Below are positions 51,903-61,362 of a stretch of DNA of 64,000 nucleotides, piece after piece. The stretch is taken from contig NZ_QAOU01000004.1 in the NCBI RefSeq assembly GCF_003050965.1, forward strand, positions 62,001 to 126,000, given 5' to 3'. This DNA is from Nitrosospira sp. Nsp2 (lineage in GTDB: Bacteria > Pseudomonadota > Gammaproteobacteria > Burkholderiales > Nitrosomonadaceae). Each line of letters opens with the position of its first letter. Position 1 is the stretch's first letter. The notes below the pieces were generated by a model that was given only the letters and a program-made list of their open reading frames with translations, did not search any database and had not been told where the DNA came from. The position numbers and the translations under genes are program-made.

Positions 51903-51988
51903 CTGGCAGTCCTGCCGTCATGGGGCTTACGCCCGGTAGACCGATGACTTTGCGTCCCCCGCTTTCGCGGGGTTTGCCCTTTACAGAC
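51903..51988 (-). promoter_or_regulatory. Cyclic di-GMP-I (GEMM) riboswitch
   Basis: Read on the minus strand it holds the conserved GGGCAAACC (51979-51971), a GAAA-tetraloop hairpin CCCCGC-GAAA-GCGGGG, GACGCAAAG (51956-51948), and a second arm GUCAU...AUGAC (51948-51944 with 51921-51917) capped by GGGC-GUAA-GCCC (51934-51923). This is the GEMM-I architecture, with two hairpins docking through a tetraloop and its receptor around the c-di-GMP site. It lies upstream of the secreted beta-helix gene on the same strand. ON or OFF behaviour cannot be read from the sequence. Confidence 0.9.
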
Positions 51989-52578
51989 TAAAAATACGTT
52001 ACATCTCTTACGGTATAAATTATGAAAAGTTAACTCTACCAGAACTATACATAATTTTTAAATGTTTGTAGCTTAGAAAAGAGGGAATTCTCGCCTATTT
52101 TTTTCTGAGGGGCTCGTTCGCCATATTTCGCTTTTTTAAGCCCGCAATCTCATCAGCTGGTATCAGCAAGTTTAATGAGATGGCGACAGAGATACTTTCT
52201 TAGAGAAGCATGACTTATGGTGCTAGCCAATTTTCGAATACAATGTGCTAGTAACTTCCAATTAAAAGAGCGCATCGGCACATCGGCAGCCTTACCGAGG
52301 CCTCGCCGAAGCGGTTCGTTCGCCACCGTAGTGGCGGACGGTATTGGATTGCGTCAAGCAAATACTCTAACGCTGATATAGTTTTTGCGGGATAGCGTTA
52401 TAAAAATCTCACCTAGTGGTGCCGGGCAATCTAATATCAAAAAGGTATGCATCCTTCAAAGTCTCACCACTCTCCGGTAAGCTCAACACCACGCTTTCCG
52501 CCCGACCTGTCTCTGTTTTCCGATCTGATTCCCCCTTTCTCGCTCCCATAAAGGGGCTCACCAACGTGATAAGCACAT
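51989..52578. other. 590-bp intergenic region between riboswitch and GT gene
   Basis: Divergent control region. It includes TACAAT near 52240 on the plus strand and several small hairpins, for example CGCCAC/GTGGCG near 52320-52345. No ORF is credible. It must hold the promoters for the beta-helix leader (minus) and the glycosyltransferase gene (plus), which I could not place confidently. Confidence 0.45.
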
Positions 52579-53733
52579 ATGTCAATCATGAATGAGCGTA
52601 CTCGCTACCGCGCATTAATTGTTCAGCGCCGCTTGACGCATTATCGGGTTGCTTTTTTTGAAGCACTTCGTAAAGAACTCAGCGAAAGAGACTGTGAATT
52701 AAAGCTTGTCTATGGACAGCCTGCACCGAGTGAAGGTGGTAAAGACGATTCGGGAACATTGTCTTGGGGAGAAGGCCTCGAAACGCGCTATTTTTTTGGT
52801 GAGAGAATCTGTTGGCAGCCTTTCGGACACAAACTGGCAGAAGTTGACATTGCCGTGCTCAGCTCAGAAAACAAGCTTATCTATAACTTGATTGCCCAAT
52901 ATCTTTATAAACGCCAACGCCTCGCCCTCTGGGGCCACGGGGGTAATCTTCAAGCTGACGCAAATAGTCTTCGGGAGAGATATAAACGTGTTGCCACGAA
53001 AAGAGCGGACTGGTGGTTCGGTTATACGAACATTAGCGTGCCATTAATCGAGCAGAGCGGCTTTCCGCGGGAGCGCATCACGGTGTTGGACAACGCTATT
53101 GATACCGTCGAGCTTTCGAATATGGTCGGAGGGGTGAAGCAGGAAGCATTGAGGCAGCTGCGGGAAGAGTTGGGATTGAAAAGCGAAAATGTTGGTATAT
53201 ATATCGGTTCGTTTTACGCGGAAAAACGAATCCAATTTATGCTGGACGCAGTAGCTAGAATTCATCATCGCATGCCGGATTTCGAGTTTTTGATAGTAGG
53301 CTCAGGATCGGAAAAACATTTAGTCGACCAATTTTGTGCGAAGCATACGTGGGCAAAGTATCTTGGGGTGCGCAAGGGACAAGCCAAAGCAGATGTGCTG
53401 GCGTTAGCAAAAGTAATGATCAATCCCGGCGTCGTTGGCTTAAATATCCTTGACTCCTTTGTCGCAGGTGTTCCAATGATAACAACAAGTTGTAGGGGGC
53501 ACGGTCCGGAAATAGCCTATTTGACTAATGGCGAAAACGGATTGATGACGACGACCTCCTTGGATGATTACGTAGAGGCCGTGTCCAAGCTTCTGGCGGA
53601 TGAGTCGGCGATCGAATTGCTGACGATCGGCTGCAAAACGAGCGCTCAAAAATATACGGTAGGGAATATGGCACGCAAGTTTGCAGATGGTGTTTTGCGC
53701 TGCCTGGAATTACCCACTCTGAGAGGACGATGA
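52579..53733 (+). CDS. Family 1/4 glycosyltransferase
   Basis: 384 residues. GT-B fold; the C-terminal donor-binding half includes ENVGIYIGSFYAEKRIQFMLDAVARI and FEFLIVGSGSEKHL, then MINPGVVGLNILDSFVAGVPMITTSCRGHGPEIAYL, the typical E/N-x7-E GT4 region. An alternative start ATG 52588 exists. Its TGA overlaps the next gene's ATG at 53730. It adds a sugar to the EPS repeat unit; the donor is unknown. Confidence 0.88.
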   Translation: MSIMNERTRYRALIVQRRLTHYRVAFFEALRKELSERDCELKLVYGQPAPSEGGKDDSGTLSWGEGLETRYFFGERICWQPFGHKLAEVDIAVLSSENKLIYNLIAQYLYKRQRLALWGHGGNLQADANSLRERYKRVATKRADWWFGYTNISVPLIEQSGFPRERITVLDNAIDTVELSNMVGGVKQEALRQLREELGLKSENVGIYIGSFYAEKRIQFMLDAVARIHHRMPDFEFLIVGSGSEKHLVDQFCAKHTWAKYLGVRKGQAKADVLALAKVMINPGVVGLNILDSFVAGVPMITTSCRGHGPEIAYLTNGENGLMTTTSLDDYVEAVSKLLADESAIELLTIGCKTSAQKYTVGNMARKFADGVLRCLELPTLRGR

Positions 53734-54902
53734 GAATGAAGGAACGCATACTCATCGTCCATAATGCCTACAAGCATCGGGGAGGAGAAGACGCCGTTGT
53801 TGAGTCTGAAGTCCCGCTATTGCGTTCACATGGCCATATAGTGGAGGTTTACTCTCGCACCAACGACGAAATTACCGACATCCCGTCAATATCGCTTGCG
53901 CGGCAAGTGCTCTGGTCAACGCGGACAACACGCGATCTAGCTGGACTGATTGTACAGTTCCGTCCCGATGTCATCCATGCACACAACACCTTTCCCCTGA
54001 TTTCGCCTTCTCTTTACTGGGCCGCCGCCCGAGCCAAAGTGCCGATCGTGCAGACCCTACACAACTTTCGACTTATCTGCCTAAATGCAGTGTTTCTGCG
54101 CGAAGGGAGTGCATGTGAGGACTGTTTGGGCCGCTTACCATGGCGCGGAGTGGCACACGCATGCTTCCGAGGCTCGCGGGCGGCCTCTGCGATGACGACA
54201 GGAATGCTGGCACTGCATCGCGGATTGGGTACGTACCGCACCAAGGTAACGCGTTACATTGTGCTAAACGAATTCTGCCGTAAGAAGTTCATCGAAGGTG
54301 GATTACCGGAAGATCGCGTCATAGTGAAACCAAATTTTGTAAATTTTCCACCGCCACTCCCCATGCCCCGCCAAGGACTACTGTTCGTTGGGCGCTTGTC
54401 GGTAGAAAAAGGGGTGAAAACGTTAGCTAGCGCAGCAGCTTTACTGTCAGAAGTCGATTTGCGTGTCGCTGGTGAGGGCCCCGAAGCTTCAGAATTACGA
54501 AGAGTGGAAGGTATTAGACTTTTAGGTCATCTGTCGCCGTCAGATGTGCACCACGAGATGAGCTGTGCCGCGGTACTAGTAGTGCCGAGCATGTCTGAGA
54601 CCTTTGGCTTGGTTATTCTGGAGGCTTTTGCCACTGGAACCCCGGTTATTGCAAGTCGTATCGAGCCATTTGCCGAACTTGTAGAGAATGGCGAGACCGG
54701 CTTGTTATTCGAGCCCGGGAACCCGGTCGACCTGGCTGATAAGATAATGTGGGCGCTGGCACACCCGGAACAGATGATCGCAATGGGTCGGAGGGCTCGC
54801 CTTTGCTACGAAGCGCGCTATACTGCCAGTCGTAATTATGAGCGGCTTGTCACCATTTATCGTGATGCGATTGATGAGGTAAAAAAAGCAGCGCATGAAT
54901 AG
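53730..54902 (+). CDS. Family 4 glycosyltransferase
   Basis: 390 residues (ATG 53730 in ATGA overlap; ATG 53736 is also possible, with GAGAGGA just upstream). The N-terminal part has ILIVHNAYKHRGGEDAVVESEVPLL, the acceptor-side motif of GT4 enzymes, and HAHNTFPLISPSLYWAA. The donor half has LLFVGRLSVEKGVKTLASAAALL and VVPSMSETFGLVILEAFATGTPVIAS (the EX7E motif). It acts on the lipid-linked intermediate at the cytoplasmic face. It is coupled to the preceding glycosyltransferase. Confidence 0.92.
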   Translation: MRMKERILIVHNAYKHRGGEDAVVESEVPLLRSHGHIVEVYSRTNDEITDIPSISLARQVLWSTRTTRDLAGLIVQFRPDVIHAHNTFPLISPSLYWAAARAKVPIVQTLHNFRLICLNAVFLREGSACEDCLGRLPWRGVAHACFRGSRAASAMTTGMLALHRGLGTYRTKVTRYIVLNEFCRKKFIEGGLPEDRVIVKPNFVNFPPPLPMPRQGLLFVGRLSVEKGVKTLASAAALLSEVDLRVAGEGPEASELRRVEGIRLLGHLSPSDVHHEMSCAAVLVVPSMSETFGLVILEAFATGTPVIASRIEPFAELVENGETGLLFEPGNPVDLADKIMWALAHPEQMIAMGRRARLCYEARYTASRNYERLVTIYRDAIDEVKKAAHE

Positions 54903-55132
54903 TCCGTCTGATAATTTCCGTACATCCTTTAAAGGTCAATCTTCTCAAGCACTGCAAGTGACTGGATTTAATTTGGGAACAGTATCCGCTTCAGGATGGG
55001 TAGTAGGAGGTTATCTCAACTAATATTCGATCTCGCTCTAATCTCGAATGGGCCTTTTAAGCCTGTGATGGAGAGCTAAGCAGGTCAGTGGCGGGTATTT
55101 TTGGTATTAGTGATATTTGCAACTTTAAAGAC

Positions 55133-56272
55133 ATGAGATTGAAACAGGCAAAAATATATCTGATCGCGGGAGCCCGGCCGAATTTCATGAAAATCGCCCC
55201 CATCGTACGGGCGCTGCACGCCCATGGCGGCTTTACCTACAGTATCATTCACACGGGTCAACATTACGACCGCGAAATGAATGATGTATTTTTTGAGGAA
55301 TTGGGCATTCCCGCGCCGGATACCTTTATGGGCGCCGGCGGCGGTAGCCATTCTCAGCAGACCGCCAAAATCATGGTTGCTTTCGAGGAGTTGTGCCAGC
55401 GCGATCGGCCCGATGCTGTGGTTGTGGTGGGGGATGTGAATTCTACGTTAGCGTGCGCAATTGTTGCGAAAAAGGCAAATCTTACAGTGGCACACGTCGA
55501 AGCCGGGTTGCGTAGCGGCGACATGACCATGCCTGAAGAGATTAATCGTTTGGTTACCGATAGCATCTCTGATTTATTTTTTGTTACAGAACCGAGTGGG
55601 GTTGCGCACCTGAAACGCGAGGGCAAGCGAGACGTCGCGATTCACCATGTGGGGCACGTGATGGTGGATAATTTACTGTATCAGGCAAAGAAGTTGGAGC
55701 AGGAAGATACTGCCGCGTTTGACACATCCGGTTTCAAAATCGCCACCATGGCGGATGGCGGACGTTATGGAGTAGTTACCTTGCATCGCCCCAGCAACGT
55801 GGATACGGCGTATACGATGACGAAGATATGCGAAGGATTGAAGGAGATTTCGGCTGAGTTACCGTTGATATTTCCGGTACACCCGCGTACGCGAGGAAAT
55901 CTTGAAAAATTTGGAATCGATCTCGGGCCGAACATCACCCTGGTGGGGCCGCAGGCCTACATGGCGTTTCTCAATCTATGGAAGGATGCCGCTGTCGTGT
56001 TAACCGACAGCGGCGGTCTGCAGGAAGAAACCACCGCGCTCGGGGTACCATGTATTACTGTTCGTCAGAACACAGAGCGCCCGGTGACGATAGATGAAGG
56101 TTCCAATGTGCTGGCGGGTACTGATCCGGCCCGTATCGTTGCCGAGGTGCGCAAGGTGCTGCGCGGCGAAGGCAAGCAAGGACGTCGCCCGCATCTGTGG
56201 GACGGAAAAGCAGCCGAGCGGATTGTGGGGATTCTAGCGAGGGAACTGGGCGTTGACGAAGCCCAGCATTGA
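55133..56272 (+). CDS. wecB: UDP-N-acetylglucosamine 2-epimerase (non-hydrolysing)
   Basis: 379 residues from ATG 55133; an in-frame GTG at 55088 is possible. Motifs: AGARPNFMKIAPIVRAL, HTGQHYDREMNDVFFEELG, VVVVGDVNSTLA, AHVEAGLRSGDMTMPEEINR and LTDSGGLQEETTALGVPCITVRQNTERP. It interconverts UDP-GlcNAc and UDP-ManNAc, giving the donor for the TagA/WecG-like transferase at 47428. Confidence 0.95.
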   Translation: MRLKQAKIYLIAGARPNFMKIAPIVRALHAHGGFTYSIIHTGQHYDREMNDVFFEELGIPAPDTFMGAGGGSHSQQTAKIMVAFEELCQRDRPDAVVVVGDVNSTLACAIVAKKANLTVAHVEAGLRSGDMTMPEEINRLVTDSISDLFFVTEPSGVAHLKREGKRDVAIHHVGHVMVDNLLYQAKKLEQEDTAAFDTSGFKIATMADGGRYGVVTLHRPSNVDTAYTMTKICEGLKEISAELPLIFPVHPRTRGNLEKFGIDLGPNITLVGPQAYMAFLNLWKDAAVVLTDSGGLQEETTALGVPCITVRQNTERPVTIDEGSNVLAGTDPARIVAEVRKVLRGEGKQGRRPHLWDGKAAERIVGILARELGVDEAQH

Positions 56273-56390
56273 ATCCTTGGGCGCGTTTTAAAAAAGATGA
56301 GATGTGATCGATGAAATCGAGAATAACTATTGGGGTGGAACTTAATTCGCCTCTATGCTCAAATTGGTATCCCTGAGATCTTCATAGCGT

Positions 56391-57431
56391 ATGACCACTA
56401 TTCTCGTGACGGGCGGAGCGGGCTACATCGGTTCGCATACCTGCGTCGAATTGCTGAACGCGGGTTTTGAAGTTGTCGTTTTCGACAACCTTTGTAATAG
56501 TCGTCCCGAGGCCCTGGCGCGGGTGCAGCGGATTACCGGCAAACAGCTCCGCTTGATAAAGGGCGATTGCCGCGATCGCGTTGCGCTGTCTACAGCGCTG
56601 CGCGACAGCAGGGCAACATCGGTTATACACTTCGCCGGCCTCAAAGCCGTGGGAGAGTCTGTTACGCAGCCTCTGACTTATTATGATAATAACGTCGTCG
56701 GCACACTCCGGCTCCTTGAAGCGATGGGAGACCAAGGAGTGCAAAAACTGGTCTTCAGTTCCTCCGCAACCGTTTATGGTGATCCACAGCGGCTCCCCCT
56801 GACTGAGGACCATCCTCTTTCCGCCACCAATCCCTATGGACGAAGCAAATTGATGGTGGAGGAGATTTTACGCGATCTATACCGAAGCGACTCTTCCTGG
56901 CGGTTGGCGATACTCCGTTATTTCAACCCGGTGGGGGCACATGCCAGCGGCTTGATCGGAGAGGATCCGCTCGGTACACCCGATAATCTGATGCCATTCG
57001 TTGCGCAAGTGGCGGTAGGTCGACGGGATGCCCTAAACGTGTGGGGCAACGATTATCCAACCCCGGATGGAACCGGAGTGCGCGATTACATCCATGTGGT
57101 CGATCTGGCCTTGGGCCATCTCAAAGCCTTGCAAGCGCTGGACGCGACGACTGACTCGACCGGGCAACAGTCGACCGGCTGTTTCACTGTAAATCTTGGC
57201 ACGGGTACGGGTTATAGCGTCCTGGATATGGTGCATGCTTTCGAAAAGGCAAGCGGCAGGCGCGTCCCTTACAGGATTGCTCCGCGCCGCTCTGGTGATA
57301 TTGCTTCTTGCTACGCGGACCCTAAACTTGCGCATGATTTGCTGGGCTGGCGCGCGGAACGCGGCCTTGAACAAATGTGCGCCGACGCGTGGCGCTGGCA
57401 AAGTGCAAATCCTAACGGGTATGAAGACTGA
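56391..57431 (+). CDS. galE: UDP-glucose 4-epimerase
   Basis: 346-residue SDR. TGGAGYIGSHTCVELL starts the NAD site, followed by HFAGLKAVGESV, SSSATVYG, and NPYGRSKLMVEEIL with the YxxxK pair; LRYFNPVGAHASGLIGEDP in the C-terminal half is diagnostic of GalE. It produces UDP-galactose (and maybe UDP-GalNAc) for EPS. The gene stands alone, with 118 bp before it and 105 bp after. Confidence 0.96.
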   Translation: MTTILVTGGAGYIGSHTCVELLNAGFEVVVFDNLCNSRPEALARVQRITGKQLRLIKGDCRDRVALSTALRDSRATSVIHFAGLKAVGESVTQPLTYYDNNVVGTLRLLEAMGDQGVQKLVFSSSATVYGDPQRLPLTEDHPLSATNPYGRSKLMVEEILRDLYRSDSSWRLAILRYFNPVGAHASGLIGEDPLGTPDNLMPFVAQVAVGRRDALNVWGNDYPTPDGTGVRDYIHVVDLALGHLKALQALDATTDSTGQQSTGCFTVNLGTGTGYSVLDMVHAFEKASGRRVPYRIAPRRSGDIASCYADPKLAHDLLGWRAERGLEQMCADAWRWQSANPNGYED

Positions 57432-57536
57432 GATAAAAAATGCGATCAAGGTCAGTCTCCCAGTTTTCATTCAAGCCTTAGTGCTGTTTAATTTCCATGC
57501 ACATAACATCACCTCGCTCTCATTGATGGAATTCAC

Positions 57537-58988
57537 ATGCAATCGTTAATTCCTGTGGTGCTATCCGGCGGATCGGGTACGCGCCTTTGGCCTCTTTCCC
57601 GCGAAAAGTATCCAAAACAGCTCTTACCCCTGATCGGAAACGATTCCCTTTTGCAGGCGACTGTGCGGCGCATGGAGGGAATGACAGACGTGCAACTCGG
57701 AGTACCATTGGTAGTTTGCAACGAGGAATACCGTTTTGTCATCGCTGAGCAGTTGCGGTTGATGGAAACCAAGGGCTCAATAGTGCTTGAACCGGTTGGA
57801 CGCAACACGGCGCCTGCGCTAACTCTGGCTGCTCTTGCGGCGGTGCGTTCCGGAGATGACCCCGTGCTCCTGGTGATGCCGGCAGACCATGTAATTTCCG
57901 ATATCGCAACTTTTCAGGCGGCGGTTCGCCAAGGCATGATACTGGCAGAGGAAGGTGTGGTCGTCACTTTTGGCATTACCCCCGATTCGCCCGAGACAGG
58001 TTACGGCTATATCCAGGCGGGCGAGCGGATTGGGGCGGGTGAGGCGCGCAACATTGCACGATTTGTGGAGAAACCGGATCGTCCTACCGCGCAGGCTTAT
58101 CTCGACGAGGGCTCCTATTTTTGGAACAGCGGCTTGTTTATGATGCGAGCCTCTGTGTGGCTTTCGGCCATTGGGTTCTGCCGGCCGGATATTTTGTCGG
58201 CATGCCGTGCGGCTTGGGATAGAGGATCGGCTGATGGGGACTTTTTACGCGTGGACAAGGAAGCGTTCATGCGGTGTCCGAGCGATTCGATCGACTATGC
58301 GGTGATGGAGCGCATAACCGCTAACGACATTAGGTTGCCTAAGGGCGCGTTTATTCCCTTATCGGCGGGATGGTCCGATGTGGGAGCTTGGGATTCGCTG
58401 TGGCAGGTACTGCCCAAGGATCATGAGGGCAATGTCACCCAAGGCGATGTGCTGTTACACGACTGCCGTGACACACTCGTCATGGCGGGGCATCGCTTGG
58501 TGGCATGCGTGGGAATTAGCAATATGGTAGTGGTTGAAACGCCCGACGCCATTCTCGTGTCCCATATGAGCAATACTCAGCACGTTAAGAAAATCGTTGA
58601 CAGCCTCAAACGGGAAGGTCGGCCCGAGGGGGAGTTGCATCGTAAGGTCTTCCGGCCCTGGGGTTGGTACGATAGCGTTGATTCCGGTGAGCGGTTCCAG
58701 GTAAAACGCATTGTTGTCAAGCCGGGTGCGGCATTATCGCTGCAAATGCATCACCACCGCGCCGAGCACTGGATTGTGGTGCGAGGCACCGCGCAAGTCA
58801 CTCGTGGTGACACTAGTTATCTTGTATCCGAAAACGAATCGACCTTTATTCCGTTGGGTACGCGCCACCGCTTGGAAAATCCCGGTTGTGTACCCCTTGA
58901 GATGATCGAGGTTCAATCGGGCTCCTATCTTGGGGAGGACGATATAGTTCGGTTTGAGGATGTGTATGGGCGGTCAAATTTAGCGTAG
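57537..58988 (+). CDS. manC: Mannose-1-phosphate guanylyltransferase / mannose-6-phosphate isomerase
   Basis: 483-residue bifunctional type II enzyme. N-terminal nucleotidyltransferase: LSGGSGTRLWPLSREKYPKQLLPL, the FVEKPDRPTAQAYL site, and YFWNSGLFMMRASVW. C-terminal cupin isomerase: RPWGWYDSVDSGERFQVKRIVVKPGAALSLQMHHHRAEHWIVVRGTA and STFIPLGTRHRLENPG. It makes GDP-mannose for gmd-fcl; the phosphomannomutase (manB) is not in the window. ATG 57537. Confidence 0.97.
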   Translation: MQSLIPVVLSGGSGTRLWPLSREKYPKQLLPLIGNDSLLQATVRRMEGMTDVQLGVPLVVCNEEYRFVIAEQLRLMETKGSIVLEPVGRNTAPALTLAALAAVRSGDDPVLLVMPADHVISDIATFQAAVRQGMILAEEGVVVTFGITPDSPETGYGYIQAGERIGAGEARNIARFVEKPDRPTAQAYLDEGSYFWNSGLFMMRASVWLSAIGFCRPDILSACRAAWDRGSADGDFLRVDKEAFMRCPSDSIDYAVMERITANDIRLPKGAFIPLSAGWSDVGAWDSLWQVLPKDHEGNVTQGDVLLHDCRDTLVMAGHRLVACVGISNMVVVETPDAILVSHMSNTQHVKKIVDSLKREGRPEGELHRKVFRPWGWYDSVDSGERFQVKRIVVKPGAALSLQMHHHRAEHWIVVRGTAQVTRGDTSYLVSENESTFIPLGTRHRLENPGCVPLEMIEVQSGSYLGEDDIVRFEDVYGRSNLA

Positions 58989-59768
58989 AGGCAGCACGTC
59001 GGGTCCGTCCACCGCTCTCTGTTGTCCTTCAATCCCATGCTTGTTTAATGGGCCGCCAGACTAGTCTCGGTCAAAGGTTGGACCAGTACTTCACTGCAAA
59101 CTGCATTGCGAGGACAGAGCCGCTCGTGTCAGTTTTCCAGCATCCGAATTTGGAGCAGAGTAGGGCTCAAAGTCTTCGGTCCATTCTCCTCCTGTGTTGT
59201 TCGAACTGCTTCGCCTGCGCACCGCTACACCGTCGCATTGCTTCTTCCAGTCCCTAGTCTATCGGGCAACGCAGTTCCGCTTAACACTTTCTTCCAAAGG
59301 ACGTTGCCTTGGCTGACGATGTGTTTCTGCTAGCCCAAACGGTCTATTGACCGTTTTCCTTGTGAGAGTAGTCTGTGAGAGCATTGAGGCCTCGGGTTTC
59401 CCAGCCGTGTTTATGAAGGCTGATTGAAAAAGGCTACTACTGTCACTTGCGTACTTGTTCGAGCCGAACAACACGTACAAGCGGCATTCTGATAGGAAGA
59501 GGCCCCATCGTCGTTCCAGGCAGCGCCCGAGGATGAGCTGATGGATGGATGCTCCTTGCTAGGCCGAACGGTCTATTGACCCTGTTGCAATTGAGAGTAG
59601 GCTGTAAGAACGTCGGGGTTCTTTACTTGGAGTCTCGGTGTTTATAAGTGCTTGTAAAATAAGTGAAGTGACTATGCTCACCTGACTTAACCAAGCGATC
59701 TTAATGACGCTGTATTTTATGATAGTGTCAGGGTAGTAATGTTTAGACAATTATAAAGGAGGTAAAAA
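58989..59768. other. 780-bp region with a degenerate tandem repeat before the PEP-CTERM genes
   Basis: No gene is seen. A roughly 90-bp block beginning TGCTAG-CC-AACGGTCTATTGACC occurs at about 59328-59420 and again, diverged, at about 59558-59651, both ending in GTGTTTAT-A-G. The palindromic core CGGTCTATTGACCG is intact in the first copy. The second copy ends about 118 bp before the first PEP-CTERM gene. The blocks may be duplicated promoter regions or remains of a lost paralogue. Confidence 0.45.
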
Positions 59769-60329
59769 ATGATTAAGACTTCTTTGAAGTTAACTGCTGT
59801 TGCCGCGATGCTGGCGGGCGCAAGCGTCGGAGCAAACGCCGCGACGACCGATCTTGGTACAGTTGCGCTTGGTACACCCACAACGTTTTCGGGCGTTGTT
59901 AGTGGATCCGGTACAAGTATTAACGATCTCTTCACCTTTACTCTGGAGTCGGGCAATACGGCTTCGGGTTACAGCGTCGTGAATATTCCGCTCAGCTTCT
60001 CCGGCGGGGAATGGAACACCGCGCTGGCCACGTTGACATTGATGTCAAACGCGGACGGAATCGTGGGTAACTCGGACGACCAGATGCTGGGGACGGCAAT
60101 CTGGAATCAAGGAAGCAATAGCAACAATTCGCTTCAGTTGTCGTACGACTCAGCCATCAACGGTCCGGCATATATCCAAATTACCGGGGTTACCGACGGT
60201 GGTAACGGCGGTATTTATTCCGGCGCAATTGCCGCCATTCCGGAACCGGAAACTTACGCCATGTTGCTCGCTGGTCTGGGGTTGATGGGTGCTGTTGTTC
60301 GGCGCAGAAGCAACCGCAAGACCTCGTAA
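59769..60329 (+). CDS. FxDxF-type PEP-CTERM secreted protein, copy 1
   Basis: 186 residues. Signal peptide (MIKTSLKLTAVAAMLAGASVGANA, cut before ATTDLG), a beta-rich mature domain with the INDLFTFTL segment and Gly/Ser/Asn-rich loops, and a C-terminal sorting signal IPEPETYAMLLAGLGLMG-AVVRRRSNRKTS: Pro-Glu-Pro motif, hydrophobic helix, basic tail. This is the exosortase recognition tail, so XrtB (38055) is its expected processing enzyme. The Shine-Dalgarno GGAGGT is excellent. It is near-identical at the C-terminus to copy 2. Function is probably a matrix or surface protein attached to or travelling with the EPS. Confidence 0.92.
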   Translation: MIKTSLKLTAVAAMLAGASVGANAATTDLGTVALGTPTTFSGVVSGSGTSINDLFTFTLESGNTASGYSVVNIPLSFSGGEWNTALATLTLMSNADGIVGNSDDQMLGTAIWNQGSNSNNSLQLSYDSAINGPAYIQITGVTDGGNGGIYSGAIAAIPEPETYAMLLAGLGLMGAVVRRRSNRKTS

Positions 60330-60379
60330 ATCGAGCCATGCTCGGGGGGGACATTGTTTCCCCCCACGGGTGGTAGGAA

Positions 60380-60410
60380 ACGGCGTCCAAAAGAGGCCGT
60401 TTTTTATTCC
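60380..60410 (+). terminator. Rho-independent terminator after PEP-CTERM copy 1
   Basis: AACGGC and GCCGTT pair around a CAAAA-type loop and are followed by T6. A preceding G7/C6 hairpin lies at about 60341-60366. The second gene carries nearly the same pair. Confidence 0.75.
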
Positions 60411-60482
60411 CATCCTATTAACGTTGCGTCCTGTTATGAAAGCGTTAGGTTAGTTATGTGTGACAATTAATGGAGGTAACAA

Positions 60483-61034
60483 ATGATTAAAAATTCGATG
60501 AAGCTAACCTTCGTCGCCGCGATGCTGGCTGGCATGAGCGTTGGAGCAAACGCCGCCACAACGGATCTGGGTACATTGAATACTGTCCCCACTACGTTTG
60601 GCGGTACAGTGTCAGGAACCGGCGTGGCCTTTAGCGATATCTTCACTTTTGACGGTTCGCAGTCGATTGCTTCGAGTTTCTCGGTTGTAGATGTTCCGCT
60701 AACCGTAGGTGGTGTAAACTTCGACGGTATACTCACCGGGCTGTCTCTTTTTTCGGCCGGGGCTAACGGAGTCGTAGGTGGGGGTGATGATACGCTGCTG
60801 GGATCAAGCGCAGGTACAGGAGCAGGTGACTCTCTTACCTTAAATTATGACCAACCTCTGTCCGGCGCGTCTTTTATCACTGTTACTGGGATATCGAACG
60901 GTTCGGCCGGAGCAATCTATGCTGGCGCAATGGCTGCCGCCATTCCGGAACCAGAGACTTATGCCATGTTGCTCGCTGGTCTGGGGCTGATGGGTGCTGT
61001 TGTTCGGCGCAGAAGCAACCGCAAGACCTCGTAA
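60483..61034 (+). CDS. FxDxF-type PEP-CTERM secreted protein, copy 2
   Basis: 183 residues, paralogous to copy 1 with diverged mature domain. Signal peptide MIKNSMKLTFVAAMLAGMSVGANA; FSDIFTF carries the FxDxF motif; Gly-rich loops (SAGANGVVGGGDDTLLGSSAG); then the same tail IPEPETYAMLLAGLGLMG plus AVVRRRSNRKTS. The last 100-odd bases and the following hairpins are nearly identical in DNA to copy 1. A good Shine-Dalgarno GGAGGT precedes ATG 60483. It is expected to be an exosortase B substrate. Confidence 0.92.
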   Translation: MIKNSMKLTFVAAMLAGMSVGANAATTDLGTLNTVPTTFGGTVSGTGVAFSDIFTFDGSQSIASSFSVVDVPLTVGGVNFDGILTGLSLFSAGANGVVGGGDDTLLGSSAGTGAGDSLTLNYDQPLSGASFITVTGISNGSAGAIYAGAMAAAIPEPETYAMLLAGLGLMGAVVRRRSNRKTS

Positions 61035-61078
61035 TTCGACTCATGCTCGGGGGGAGATTGTTTCCCCCCACGGGCAAT

Positions 61079-61111
61079 AAAAAACGGCCTCCAAAAGAGG
61101 CCGTTTTTTAT
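61079..61111 (+). terminator. Rho-independent terminator after PEP-CTERM copy 2
   Basis: Perfect stem AAAAACGGCCTC/GAGGCCGTTTTT around CAAAA, followed by T. It is symmetric enough to act in both directions. Confidence 0.9.
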
Positions 61112-61362
61112 TGCCATTGTTCCTCGCTTCCTTTTGCGAAATTCAGTATTCCCCAAAGCCTTCGCCATCGTTCTTTATTTCCACGATAGCTAGTGCAAGC
61201 TGAAGTGGTTCGAACGAGCACGTGCGAGAAACGCTCCGCAAATGCTCGCGATTTTTTGATTAGCGGCTGCTGACCAATGCGAGCGAGTTGTTTAAAGACA
61301 GGTAGGACGCGGCTTTGCGGCAAGACGATTAGAATATGAAAGCTTACGCAAGCAGAGAATAT

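Noticed and set aside
59650-60482. Sigma54 promoters before the PEP-CTERM genes, as in some PrsK/PrsR systems
   Set aside because: I looked for TGGCAC-N5-TTGC-like sites upstream of both genes and saw none.
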